Shown here piece by piece: positions 26,219 through 34,147 of a stretch of 64,000 nucleotides of DNA (positions are counted from its first letter, which is position 1; each line of letters opens with the position of its first letter). Both the position numbers and the translations under genes were made by a program. Under the pieces are notes generated by a model, which saw only the letters and a program-made list of their open reading frames with translations, searched no databases and had not been told where the DNA came from. This DNA is from DAOTXR01 sp034435375. Lineage in GTDB: Bacteria > Chloroflexota > Anaerolineae > Aggregatilineales > UBA3940. Location of the stretch: contig DAOTXR010000037.1 of assembly GCA_034435375.1 (NCBI GenBank), positions 116,300 through 180,299 of the forward strand. Reading direction: 5' to 3'.

Positions 26219-28819
26219 ATGGACCTGATGACACTTCTGCGGGAACTACGCCTCGATCCGGAATTCACCAGAAACGTGACGGCCTGGGAGCACATCCCGG
26301 CCCGCGCAGCGCGTTATGCTGCCTTTCCGGCGACGCTTGATCCGCGACTGGTGACTATGGCGCGGCGGCTGGGCATCTCTCCGCTGTACACGCACCAGGC
26401 CCAGGCAGTTGAGGCCGTGTTGGCTGGGCAGAACATTGTGCTGGTCACTGGGACAGCGTCGGGCAAGTCGCTGGCCTACCACCTGCCGACACTCCAGTTC
26501 GCACTGCGAAATCCAGCCTCCTCCGCGCTCTACCTGTTCCCGACTAAAGCATTAGCTCAGGATCAGGCAACAGTGCTGAGCGGGTTGATCGACGCTTTGG
26601 AACCAGACAAATCGATCCCGTTCCATGTCTACGACGGCGACACGCCGCAAAGCCATCGCACGCAAATCCGACGTGAGGGTGGCATCATCATTTCCAATCC
26701 CGACATGCTGCACATGGGCATCCTGCCCTATCACACCCGTTGGGCACGCTTCTTCGAGAACCTTCAGCTGGTGGCGCTAGACGAGTTGCACACCTATCGG
26801 GGCATTTTGGGTAGTCACATGGCAAACGTCTTGCGGCGTCTTCGGCGGGTGTGCCGCTTTCACGGCAGCGATCCGGTGTTTGTGTGCACCAGCGCGACCA
26901 TTGCTAATCCGCGGGAGCTGGCTGAACAGCTGATCGAAGCTCCGGTGGCGCTGATCAACGAAGATGGTTCCCCGCGCGGCGAAAAACACATCATTCTTTA
27001 CAATCCGCCCACCCTCGATGAGAAGCTTGGCCTGCGGCGTAGCTATACTCTGGAGACGCGCAGCATTGCCGGGCGCTTTCTGGCAGCCAACACGCAGACC
27101 ATCGTGTTTGCCCGCGCGCGCCTGACCACCGAAGTGTTACTTGGCTACCTGCGAGACGAAGTTGAGCGAGAGGGAATCGAGGCTGGCAGTGTGCGTGGCT
27201 ACCGGGGTGGTTACCTGCCGCTTGAGCGGCGCGAGATCGAGCGCGGGCTGCGCGCTGGCGATGTGCGCGGCGTGGTGGCTACCAACGCGCTTGAGTTGGG
27301 CGTAGACATTGGATCGCTGGGAGCAGCAGTGCTGGCCGGGTATCCGGGAACCATTGCCAGCACGTGGCAGCAATTTGGCCGCGCGGGCCGCCGCGCCGAC
27401 GTGTCGGTGGGTGTGCTGGTGGCGTCTGGCGCTCCGCTGGATCAGTACATCGTTACCCACCCGCGCTACCTTTTTGAAAGCTCACCTGAGCACGCGCTGA
27501 TCAACCCCGACAACCTAGTGATCCTGGTCAACCACCTGCGCTGCGCAACCTACGAACTGCCCTTCGAACGGGGCGAGGCCTTCGGCGGATTTGCCGAAGC
27601 CACGGACGTGCTTGATCTCCTGGCCGAGGAAAGTGGTGAGATCCATTTCAGCGGCAACGTGTATCGTTGGGTGTCTGATGCTTACCCAGCAGCTGGCTTC
27701 AGCCTGCGGACAAATACTCAGGACGTGGTGATCATCCAAGAGAACAGCGCTCCGCCGGGCGACCCAGAGGGGGAAGTTCGGCCCCAGGTGATCGGTGAGG
27801 TGGATCGGCACAGCGCGCCGATCCTGGTGTACGAAGGGGCAGTATACCTCCACGAAGGCACGCCGTATCTGATCGAGACGCTGGACTGGAGCCAGGGAGT
27901 AGCGCTGGCCCGCCGGACTGCGGTGGACTACTACACATTGGCTACATCCTCAACTAGTGTGCAGATCGAGGAGATCGCGGAGTCGGCGCTGGAGGGGGAT
28001 TGTGTGAAGGAACACGGGCAAGTGATCGTGACCACCCAGGCGAGTGGCTATCGGCTCATCAGGCGTTATACGCACGAGACGCTCGGCTATGGGCAGATCG
28101 ACCTGCCGCCTCAGCAGTTCGAGACGACAGCCTACTGGTTCTACCTGACCCCCGACCTTACAACACGACTTGAAGAAACGAACATCCTGTTGAAGCCCAA
28201 CGATTATGGTCCTAACTGGCCACAACAGCGCGATGCCGCTCGCCGAAGGGATGGTCGCCGCTGCACGCAATGTGGCGCGCCAGAGCGCCCTGACCGCCAG
28301 CATGATGTGCATCACCTGCGCCCGTTTCGTGAGTTCGGCTACGTGCCTGGCCAGAACGAGAACTACCGAGAGGCGAACCAACTCGAAAACCTGGTTACGC
28401 TGTGTCAAACCTGCCACCGGGCAGTTGAGTCGGCGCAGGGCACGCGCAGCGCACTAGGCGGGCTGGCAAATGTGCTGCACAACCTGGCCACACTGTACCT
28501 GATGTGTTCACCGAACGACATTGGCGTGGTAGCCGAACAACGCTCGACGGCAACTAAAGCTCCTACCATCACGATCTACGACCACGCGCCAGGGGGGTTG
28601 GGATTCAGTGTGCGGCTGTATGACCTGCATGCCCGCCTGTTGCGTGGAGCATTGGATATTGTGCGCGACTGCTCATGCACCCACGGCTGCCCAGCGTGCG
28701 TTGGACCGATAGGCGAGAGCGAGATGGATGCCAAAGTGTTGACCCTGGCGCTGCTTGAGGCAGTCACCAACGGGACAGGCGCGAGCGATGCAGGCCACGA
28801 GCAGTTGGCTCTCTTCTAA
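26219..28819 (+). CDS. MrfA-like DEAD/DEAH helicase with HNH insertion
   Basis: An 866-residue superfamily-2 helicase close to MrfA/YprA, a repair helicase. Motif I is TGTASGKS, motif II DELHTYRG, motif VI QFGRAGRR. The C-terminal zinc-binding MZB (DUF1998) domain carries CSCTHGCPAC. Between the helicase and the MZB core, residues ~670-745 contain an HNH-nuclease-like module: CTQC, then VHHLRPF, then NLVTLCQTCHR. The HNH is placed before the GGLANVLHNLATLYLMC stretch that normally opens MZB. A nuclease linked to a 3'-5' repair helicase suggests unwinding with cutting. The longer frame from 26072 is not supported. Confidence 0.88.
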   Translation: MDLMTLLRELRLDPEFTRNVTAWEHIPARAARYAAFPATLDPRLVTMARRLGISPLYTHQAQAVEAVLAGQNIVLVTGTASGKSLAYHLPTLQFALRNPASSALYLFPTKALAQDQATVLSGLIDALEPDKSIPFHVYDGDTPQSHRTQIRREGGIIISNPDMLHMGILPYHTRWARFFENLQLVALDELHTYRGILGSHMANVLRRLRRVCRFHGSDPVFVCTSATIANPRELAEQLIEAPVALINEDGSPRGEKHIILYNPPTLDEKLGLRRSYTLETRSIAGRFLAANTQTIVFARARLTTEVLLGYLRDEVEREGIEAGSVRGYRGGYLPLERREIERGLRAGDVRGVVATNALELGVDIGSLGAAVLAGYPGTIASTWQQFGRAGRRADVSVGVLVASGAPLDQYIVTHPRYLFESSPEHALINPDNLVILVNHLRCATYELPFERGEAFGGFAEATDVLDLLAEESGEIHFSGNVYRWVSDAYPAAGFSLRTNTQDVVIIQENSAPPGDPEGEVRPQVIGEVDRHSAPILVYEGAVYLHEGTPYLIETLDWSQGVALARRTAVDYYTLATSSTSVQIEEIAESALEGDCVKEHGQVIVTTQASGYRLIRRYTHETLGYGQIDLPPQQFETTAYWFYLTPDLTTRLEETNILLKPNDYGPNWPQQRDAARRRDGRRCTQCGAPERPDRQHDVHHLRPFREFGYVPGQNENYREANQLENLVTLCQTCHRAVESAQGTRSALGGLANVLHNLATLYLMCSPNDIGVVAEQRSTATKAPTITIYDHAPGGLGFSVRLYDLHARLLRGALDIVRDCSCTHGCPACVGPIGESEMDAKVLTLALLEAVTNGTGASDAGHEQLALF

Positions 28820-28871
28820 TTCTCGCCTGTAGCGATCTGTTACGCTGTGAATTACAAGATCGCCCCCATGC

Positions 28872-28900
28872 TTGACGAAACAGCAGCCATCGTCTACAAT
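28872..28900 (+). promoter_or_regulatory. Promoter TTGACG-17-TACAAT for ffh
   Basis: A strong -35 TTGACG and -10 TACAAT are separated by 17 bp, about 43 bases before the ATG of the ffh gene. It likely drives ffh and the genes behind it. Confidence 0.7.
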
Positions 28901-28942
28901 TGCGTGCTTGCATGATTCACTGAGCGGCGTGGTTAAACCTGC

Positions 28943-30274
28943 ATGGCAATGTTCGAGAACCTGAGCGAAAAGCTCCAGGGCATCTTCAAAGACCTGCGCA
29001 AGCGTGGCAAGCTGAGCGAGGCCGATGTCGACGCAGCGATGCGCGAGATCCGCCTAGCACTGCTAGAGGCTGATGTACATTATAATGTCGTCAAATCGTT
29101 TGTCAGGCGCGTGCGTGAACGGGCTGTTGGAGCGGAAGTATCGCGCAGCCTGACGCCTGGTCAACAGGTCATCAAGATTGTCCACCAGGAGCTGATCCAG
29201 ACGCTCGGCAAGCCCGGCCACCTGGACTTGACGGGCAATACTCCGCATGTGATCATGCTAGTCGGCCTGCAAGGCTCCGGCAAAACGACCACGGTGGCGA
29301 AGCTAGCGCTGCACTTGCGTCGCCAGGGGCACAGGCCGCTGATGATCGCGGCTGATACCTACCGTCCAGCAGCAGTGGATCAACTGATTGCGTTGGGCAG
29401 GCAGCTTGACATTCCGGTCTACAGCGAGGGAGTGAACTCTGCTCCGCCGAATATCGCGTATAATGGTATTCAGAAGGCAATCCGGGATCGTGCCAGCGTA
29501 GCGATCATTGACACCGCTGGCCGCCTGCAGATCGATACAGAGATGATGGCCGAGCTGGTGGCCATCCGTGAACGTGTGAAGCCTCAGGAGGTTCTGCTTG
29601 TCGCCGATGCGATGACTGGCCAGGAAGCGGTCAATATCGCCCAGGGTTTTAACGAGCAGGTGGGCATCAGCGGTCTGATCTTGACCAAGATCGATGGTGA
29701 CGCCCGAGGCGGCGCGGCGATCTCGATGCGTGAGGTCACTGGTGTGCCAATCAAGTTCCTGGGCACCAGCGAGAAGCTCGATGGCCTGGAAGTCTTCCAC
29801 CCTGATCGGCTCTCAAGCCGCATTCTGGGGATGGGCGATGTGCTCACCCTGATTGAGCGGGCCGAGGCCATGGAGATCGCGGAGGACGAGGCGATCGAGA
29901 TGGAGCAGAAGCTGCGCACTGCGAGCTTCACGCTCGAAGACTTCCGCAAGCAGCTTCTGCAACTCAAGCGGATGGGATCGCTGAGCCAGGTGCTTGAATT
30001 GGCAGGACTAAGCCCAGCGGGGGGCAAGCTTGATCCACAGGAAATAGATAGACAATTGAAAGTGTTCGAGGCTATAATCAACTCTATGACAGCGGAGGAG
30101 CGGGCAAAGCCTCAGATGCTGAATGCCAGCCGCCGCAGGCGTATCGCTGCCGGGAGTGGTACCAGCGTCCAGAGCGTCAATCAGTTGATCAAGCAGTTCC
30201 AAGATGCCCAGCGTCTGATGAAAAAGCTGGCTCGTCAACGACGGCCTGCCGACATCCGAAGCCTGTTTCGCTGA
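28943..30274 (+). CDS. ffh: Signal recognition particle protein Ffh
   Basis: A 443-residue SRP54 GTPase. The N domain (residues 1-~90), the G domain with GLQGSGKTTT, DTAGR and TKIDGDARGG, and the methionine-rich M domain ending in KKLARQRR are all present. It binds signal sequences on the ribosome and, with 4.5S RNA and FtsY, delivers them to the translocon. The ATG at 28943 is followed by another at 28949; no clear ribosome site is seen. It heads the rpsP-rimM-greA series. Confidence 0.97.
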   Translation: MAMFENLSEKLQGIFKDLRKRGKLSEADVDAAMREIRLALLEADVHYNVVKSFVRRVRERAVGAEVSRSLTPGQQVIKIVHQELIQTLGKPGHLDLTGNTPHVIMLVGLQGSGKTTTVAKLALHLRRQGHRPLMIAADTYRPAAVDQLIALGRQLDIPVYSEGVNSAPPNIAYNGIQKAIRDRASVAIIDTAGRLQIDTEMMAELVAIRERVKPQEVLLVADAMTGQEAVNIAQGFNEQVGISGLILTKIDGDARGGAAISMREVTGVPIKFLGTSEKLDGLEVFHPDRLSSRILGMGDVLTLIERAEAMEIAEDEAIEMEQKLRTASFTLEDFRKQLLQLKRMGSLSQVLELAGLSPAGGKLDPQEIDRQLKVFEAIINSMTAEERAKPQMLNASRRRRIAAGSGTSVQSVNQLIKQFQDAQRLMKKLARQRRPADIRSLFR

Positions 30275-30355
30275 TTCATCCTTGGGAGCGGAACGACGCC
30301 TCTCCACAGGGGTTAAATCTATGTCAAGAGAGCATAAAGGAGCGAGTAACGCAGA

Positions 30356-30784
30356 ATGGTTCGCATAAGACTGCGCCGTGTGGGGGCCAAGGGTCAGCCC
30401 AGCTATCGGATCGTTGTTGCTGACAGCCGTAGCCCTCGCGACGGTCGTTTCATTGAGAAGATTGGCTACTATAACCCGCGCACCGAGCCAGAGACCATTG
30501 AACTTGACGAGGAACGTGCCCTGTACTGGCTCAGCAAAGGTGCGCAGCCCAGTGAGACGGTTTACCGTCTGATGGGCAAACTGGGCGTCATCAGGCGCTA
30601 CGAAAGACTGCGGGTAGGCGAATCCCTTGAGGTCCTGCTGGCCGAGGCCAAAGCCGAAGCAGCCGCGCGCCCGCCGGTGGATCCACGCACGCGCCGCGAC
30701 GACATCATGCGGACTCCTAAGAAGAAGGTTTCAGAGACCGAACCTGCGTCTGTGATGGAGACTGAAGCCGGGTCGGAGGAGTAA
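30356..30784 (+). CDS. rpsP: 30S ribosomal protein S16
   Basis: The N-terminal ~85 residues match ribosomal protein S16 (MVRIRLRRVGAKGQPSYRIVVADSRSPRDG). A ~55-residue tail rich in Ala, Glu and Lys extends beyond the usual 80-90 residues. AAAGGAG lies 16 bases upstream. The gene lies between ffh and khpA-rimM, the usual order. Confidence 0.97.
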   Translation: MVRIRLRRVGAKGQPSYRIVVADSRSPRDGRFIEKIGYYNPRTEPETIELDEERALYWLSKGAQPSETVYRLMGKLGVIRRYERLRVGESLEVLLAEAKAEAAARPPVDPRTRRDDIMRTPKKKVSETEPASVMETEAGSEE

Positions 30785-30900
30785 GCTGAAAAGCGGCCAA
30801 GGCCGAAGCCCACCCATCCCGTCGCAAGGGTGAGACGCGCCGCCTGTTCAGAGCACCTACACCTGCTGAATATACCCTGTCACCTGGGAGGAGGCGCCCA

Positions 30901-31128
30901 ATGAAAGAACTGGTCGAGTACATCGCAAAGTCACTGGTTGACGATCCGTCACAGGTCAAGGTGACGGAAATCCAGGGAGCCACATCTGTTATCCTCGAAC
31001 TCAGTGTGGCACCAGAAGACATGGGGCGCGTGATTGGCCGCAATGGACGGGTAGCCAATGCCATACGGACGTTGCTGCGCGTCATGGCAGCCAAGCAGGG
31101 CAAGCGTGTTACGTTGGAGATCGTTTAG
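30901..31128 (+). CDS. khpA: KH-domain RNA-binding protein KhpA
   Basis: A 75-residue single type II KH domain of the KhpA/YlqC family, with the MGRVIGRNGRVANAIRTL GxxG loop. It binds RNA, in partnership with KhpB in other bacteria. GGGAGGAGG precedes the ATG. Its place between rpsP and rimM is conserved in many bacteria. Confidence 0.95.
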   Translation: MKELVEYIAKSLVDDPSQVKVTEIQGATSVILELSVAPEDMGRVIGRNGRVANAIRTLLRVMAAKQGKRVTLEIV

Positions 31129-31138
31129 CTAGGTGAAT

Positions 31139-31723
31139 ATGAGGCGACGAGGCCAAGCGATCAGACGTTCTTCCGACGGACACCCCATCTCAGGCTCAGA
31201 GGGCAGGACTGCGGGGGCTTCTGAGCCTGAGTTCTTGATCGTGGGGCGCATCGTCCGGCCACATGGGGTGCAGGGCGACCTGGCTATGCGGGTCATCACC
31301 GATTACCCGGAGCGGCTGTCCGAGATCGAGACGCTGTATGTGGGTTCGGACTATCAGCCATATTCAGTGGTGCTTGTCCGCCATCATCGGAAAGGAATTA
31401 TTCTCCGGCTGGATGGCGTAGGCGATCGCAACACGGCTGAGTTTCTGCGCGACCAGATGGTGTATGTTCACATCAGCGACGCGGTGCCGCTTGAAGAGGG
31501 CGAGTACTACTTGTTCCAGCTCGAGGGCATCCGAGTGGTGACAGACGAAGGCCAGGAGCTTGGCCACCTGACCGGGCTGATCGAAACCGGGGCTAACGAT
31601 GTGTACGTCATCACTGGAGCTGACGGTCGAGAAATCCTGATTCCGGCGATTCCAGACGTCATCAAGCAGGTTGATGTGGCTGGCAGAGTGATGACTATCC
31701 ACCTGTTGGAGGGGTTACTGTAA
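31139..31723 (+). CDS. rimM: Ribosome maturation factor RimM
   Basis: The protein has the RimM N-terminal beta-barrel (VGRIVRPHGVQGDLAMRV) and a PRC-barrel C-terminal domain (GEYYLFQLEGIRV...). It helps fold the 30S head with S19. AGGTGA lies just before the ATG at 31139; a GTG at 31133 is also in frame. A ~30-residue Arg/Ser-rich N-terminal leader precedes the domain. greA follows after 4 bases. Confidence 0.94.
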   Translation: MRRRGQAIRRSSDGHPISGSEGRTAGASEPEFLIVGRIVRPHGVQGDLAMRVITDYPERLSEIETLYVGSDYQPYSVVLVRHHRKGIILRLDGVGDRNTAEFLRDQMVYVHISDAVPLEEGEYYLFQLEGIRVVTDEGQELGHLTGLIETGANDVYVITGADGREILIPAIPDVIKQVDVAGRVMTIHLLEGLL

Positions 31724-31727
31724 GAGC

Positions 31728-32204
31728 ATGGCTGAGGACAAGCAGTTTCCCATGACACGTGCCGCGCTCGAAGCACTGCGGGCCGAGCTTAAGCATAAGA
31801 TCGAGGTGGAGCGTCCGATCCTGGCAGCGCGCCTGAAAGCAGCGCGTGAGATGGGCGACCTCTCTGAGAATGCTGACTACATAGCGGCGAAGGAAGAACA
31901 GGGGTTTCTGGAAGGCCGTATTCAGGAGCTTGAAATGCTCATCCGTAGGGCGGTGATCATTGAAGAGGGACAAGAGCCTGGCGAAGTTGTGCGGCTGGGC
32001 AGCCGGGTGACTGTACGACAGGATGGTGAAGACACGCCCGAGGTCTATATGATCGTGGGACAGGTTGAGGCCAACCCTCGCCAGGGCAAAATTTCGGACG
32101 AGTCCCCCCTGGGCCAAGCGCTGATCGGGCGCAAGGTAGGTGACCTCGTGCGCGTCACAGCGCCAGCAGGGGAAATGGTTTTCAGGATCATCGAGATCGG
32201 CTGA
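31728..32204 (+). CDS. greA: Transcription elongation factor GreA
   Basis: A 158-residue GreA with an N-terminal coiled coil whose tip contains DLSENADY, the acidic residues that trigger RNA cleavage in backtracked RNA polymerase, and a C-terminal FKBP-like domain. It is the last gene of the ffh block; a strong terminator follows. Confidence 0.97.
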   Translation: MAEDKQFPMTRAALEALRAELKHKIEVERPILAARLKAAREMGDLSENADYIAAKEEQGFLEGRIQELEMLIRRAVIIEEGQEPGEVVRLGSRVTVRQDGEDTPEVYMIVGQVEANPRQGKISDESPLGQALIGRKVGDLVRVTAPAGEMVFRIIEIG

Positions 32205-32225
32205 GCCAGTCTTGAGCAGAGAGCC

Positions 32226-32259
32226 AAAAAGGCCCTGTCGCAGCAGACAGGGCCTTTTT
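32226..32259 (+). terminator. Strong intrinsic terminator after greA
   Basis: A perfect 14-bp stem with loop GCAGCA begins AAAAAGGCCCTGTC and ends in TTTTT. The symmetrical A and T ends make it effective in both directions. Confidence 0.92.
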
Positions 32260-32320
32260 AAAATCAATGAACTGATTCCTGCACTGTCAAGTGTTCGATC
32301 ATGAGGGGGTGTGTAGGTCA

Positions 32321-32349
32321 TTGACGCACCCCAGCAGGTATGTTACGAT
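32321..32349 (+). promoter_or_regulatory. Promoter TTGACG-17-TACGAT for recJ
   Basis: The -35 is TTGACG and the -10 TACGAT, with a TG at the extended -10 position. The predicted RNA start is near 32356, about 30 bases before the TTG start codon. Confidence 0.7.
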
Positions 32350-32384
32350 GAAGCGTCGCTGACTGGCACAGGCGAGGGTCTTGA

Positions 32385-34106
32385 TTGGCTAGCCAGAAGC
32401 ACAAGCAGTGGTACCTGACGCCCAGAGCGCCCCAGCCCTACGTAGAGCGTCTAAGCGATCTGGGCATTCACCCCGTGCTGGCACAGATTCTCTACCAGCG
32501 CGGTTTTGACACGCCTGACGCAGCATGGGCATTTCTGCATCGCTACGCCGAAGACGATAACCCATTCCGTCTAAAGGGCATGACAGAAGCAATTTACCGG
32601 CTGCGTACGGCGATCAACAACCAGGAACCCATTGCGATATATGGAGATTTTGACTGCGACGGCGTCAGCGCGACTGTGCTGCTCACGCAGGTCCTGCAGA
32701 AGTTAGGAGCGAAAATCCGGCCCTACATCCCGGATCGCGTCGACGAGGGATATGGTCTGAACAGTCCTGCTCTCAAGACGTTGGCCGACGAAGGTGTGCG
32801 CGTCGTCCTGACGGTGGACTGCGGCATCCGATCGATCAAGGAAGTCGAGGAGGCCAATAGTTACGGCCTGGACATGATCATCAGCGACCATCACAGTGTG
32901 GGACCGCAGGTGCCACCCGCCCTGGCAGTGATCAACCCCAAACAGCCTGACTGCCCATACCCCGAAAAAATGCTGGCCGGGGTCGGATTGGCCTACAAGA
33001 TCGCACAAGCATTGTTCATGGAGGCCCAGCGGCGGGGCTACAAGAAGGAAGGGTGGCGACCTGAGGATTGGCTTGACCTGGTGGCCATCGGGACGGTGGC
33101 AGACATCGCGCCGCTGCGCGGCGAGAACCGCGAACTGGTGCAGAGTGGGCTAGAGAGGCTCAACAAGCCCGAACGCCCTGGCCTGCGGGCGCTCTATGGC
33201 GAAGTAGGCATCCGGCCCGGTCGCGTTGATGCGGTCACGATTGGTTTTATGATCGGACCGCGCGTCAATGCAGCAGGCCGTCTACGTTCGGCGATGTTGG
33301 CCTACGACCTGCTCAATGAACAGGATATGTCAAAAGCCGCCAGATTGGCCCAGCAGCTTAATCAGCTCAACCAGGAACGCCAGCAAAAGACGTTGGAGAT
33401 GCAAGCCTGGGCCGAGGAGACTTTCCCCGGCGATCCTGGGGATGAACCATTGCTGTTTGCTGCCGATCCACGCTTCGAGCAGGGGGTGGTCGGGCTGGTA
33501 GCCAGCCGCCTGACTGAGCAGTATTATCGACCCTCGGTGGTAGTGCAGGTAGGCGCCCACGAGAGCCATGGCTCGTGCCGCAGCATCCCCGAGTTTCACA
33601 TCACGCACGCGCTGGAGAAGTGCGACGATCTGCTTGAGCGCTTCGGTGGGCATGCCGCCGCAGCGGGCTTCACCGTCCTGAACGAGAACCTCGATCAGCT
33701 AGCCGAACGGCTGTGGGAGCTGGCGGCAGAGGAATTGGCTGGAGCCGATCTAGCGCCCAAGCTGGCGATCGATGCCGAACTGTCATTCGACGCCCTCACC
33801 CTCGATCTGGCGGATGCGCTACGCAAGTTGGAGCCAACCGGCGAGGGCAACCCACCGCCAGTGTTTGTGACCCGTGGTCTAGAGGTCCGGGACCGGGTAA
33901 CCGTTGGCGTGGATAGGCAGCACCTCAAGCTTCTCCTCTCGGACGGCGCCAAAACAATGGAGGCCATTGCCTTCCGCTGGGGTGAGGACCTCGGCACGTT
34001 GCCAAATGTTGTGGACGTGACCTATCACCTAGAGGTCAATGAGTGGAATGGCAACCGTCGCCTTCAGCTCAACGTGCGTGACCTGCGGCCTGCTGCAGGT
34101 GGATAG
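32385..34106 (+). CDS. recJ: Single-stranded-DNA exonuclease RecJ
   Basis: A 573-residue DHH-family 5'-3' exonuclease used in recombination and repair. YGDFDCDGVSAT, VDCGIRS and IISDHHSVG are the phosphoesterase motifs; GGHAAAAGF is the DHHA1 motif, and an OB-fold closes the C-terminus. The start is TTG at 32385, with GAGGG eight bases before it; no closer ATG exists. Confidence 0.94.
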   Translation: MASQKHKQWYLTPRAPQPYVERLSDLGIHPVLAQILYQRGFDTPDAAWAFLHRYAEDDNPFRLKGMTEAIYRLRTAINNQEPIAIYGDFDCDGVSATVLLTQVLQKLGAKIRPYIPDRVDEGYGLNSPALKTLADEGVRVVLTVDCGIRSIKEVEEANSYGLDMIISDHHSVGPQVPPALAVINPKQPDCPYPEKMLAGVGLAYKIAQALFMEAQRRGYKKEGWRPEDWLDLVAIGTVADIAPLRGENRELVQSGLERLNKPERPGLRALYGEVGIRPGRVDAVTIGFMIGPRVNAAGRLRSAMLAYDLLNEQDMSKAARLAQQLNQLNQERQQKTLEMQAWAEETFPGDPGDEPLLFAADPRFEQGVVGLVASRLTEQYYRPSVVVQVGAHESHGSCRSIPEFHITHALEKCDDLLERFGGHAAAAGFTVLNENLDQLAERLWELAAEELAGADLAPKLAIDAELSFDALTLDLADALRKLEPTGEGNPPPVFVTRGLEVRDRVTVGVDRQHLKLLLSDGAKTMEAIAFRWGEDLGTLPNVVDVTYHLEVNEWNGNRRLQLNVRDLRPAAGG

Positions 34107-34147
34107 TTCAACTTCCCAATGAATACCCTTCGACAAATCGGAAGCCT

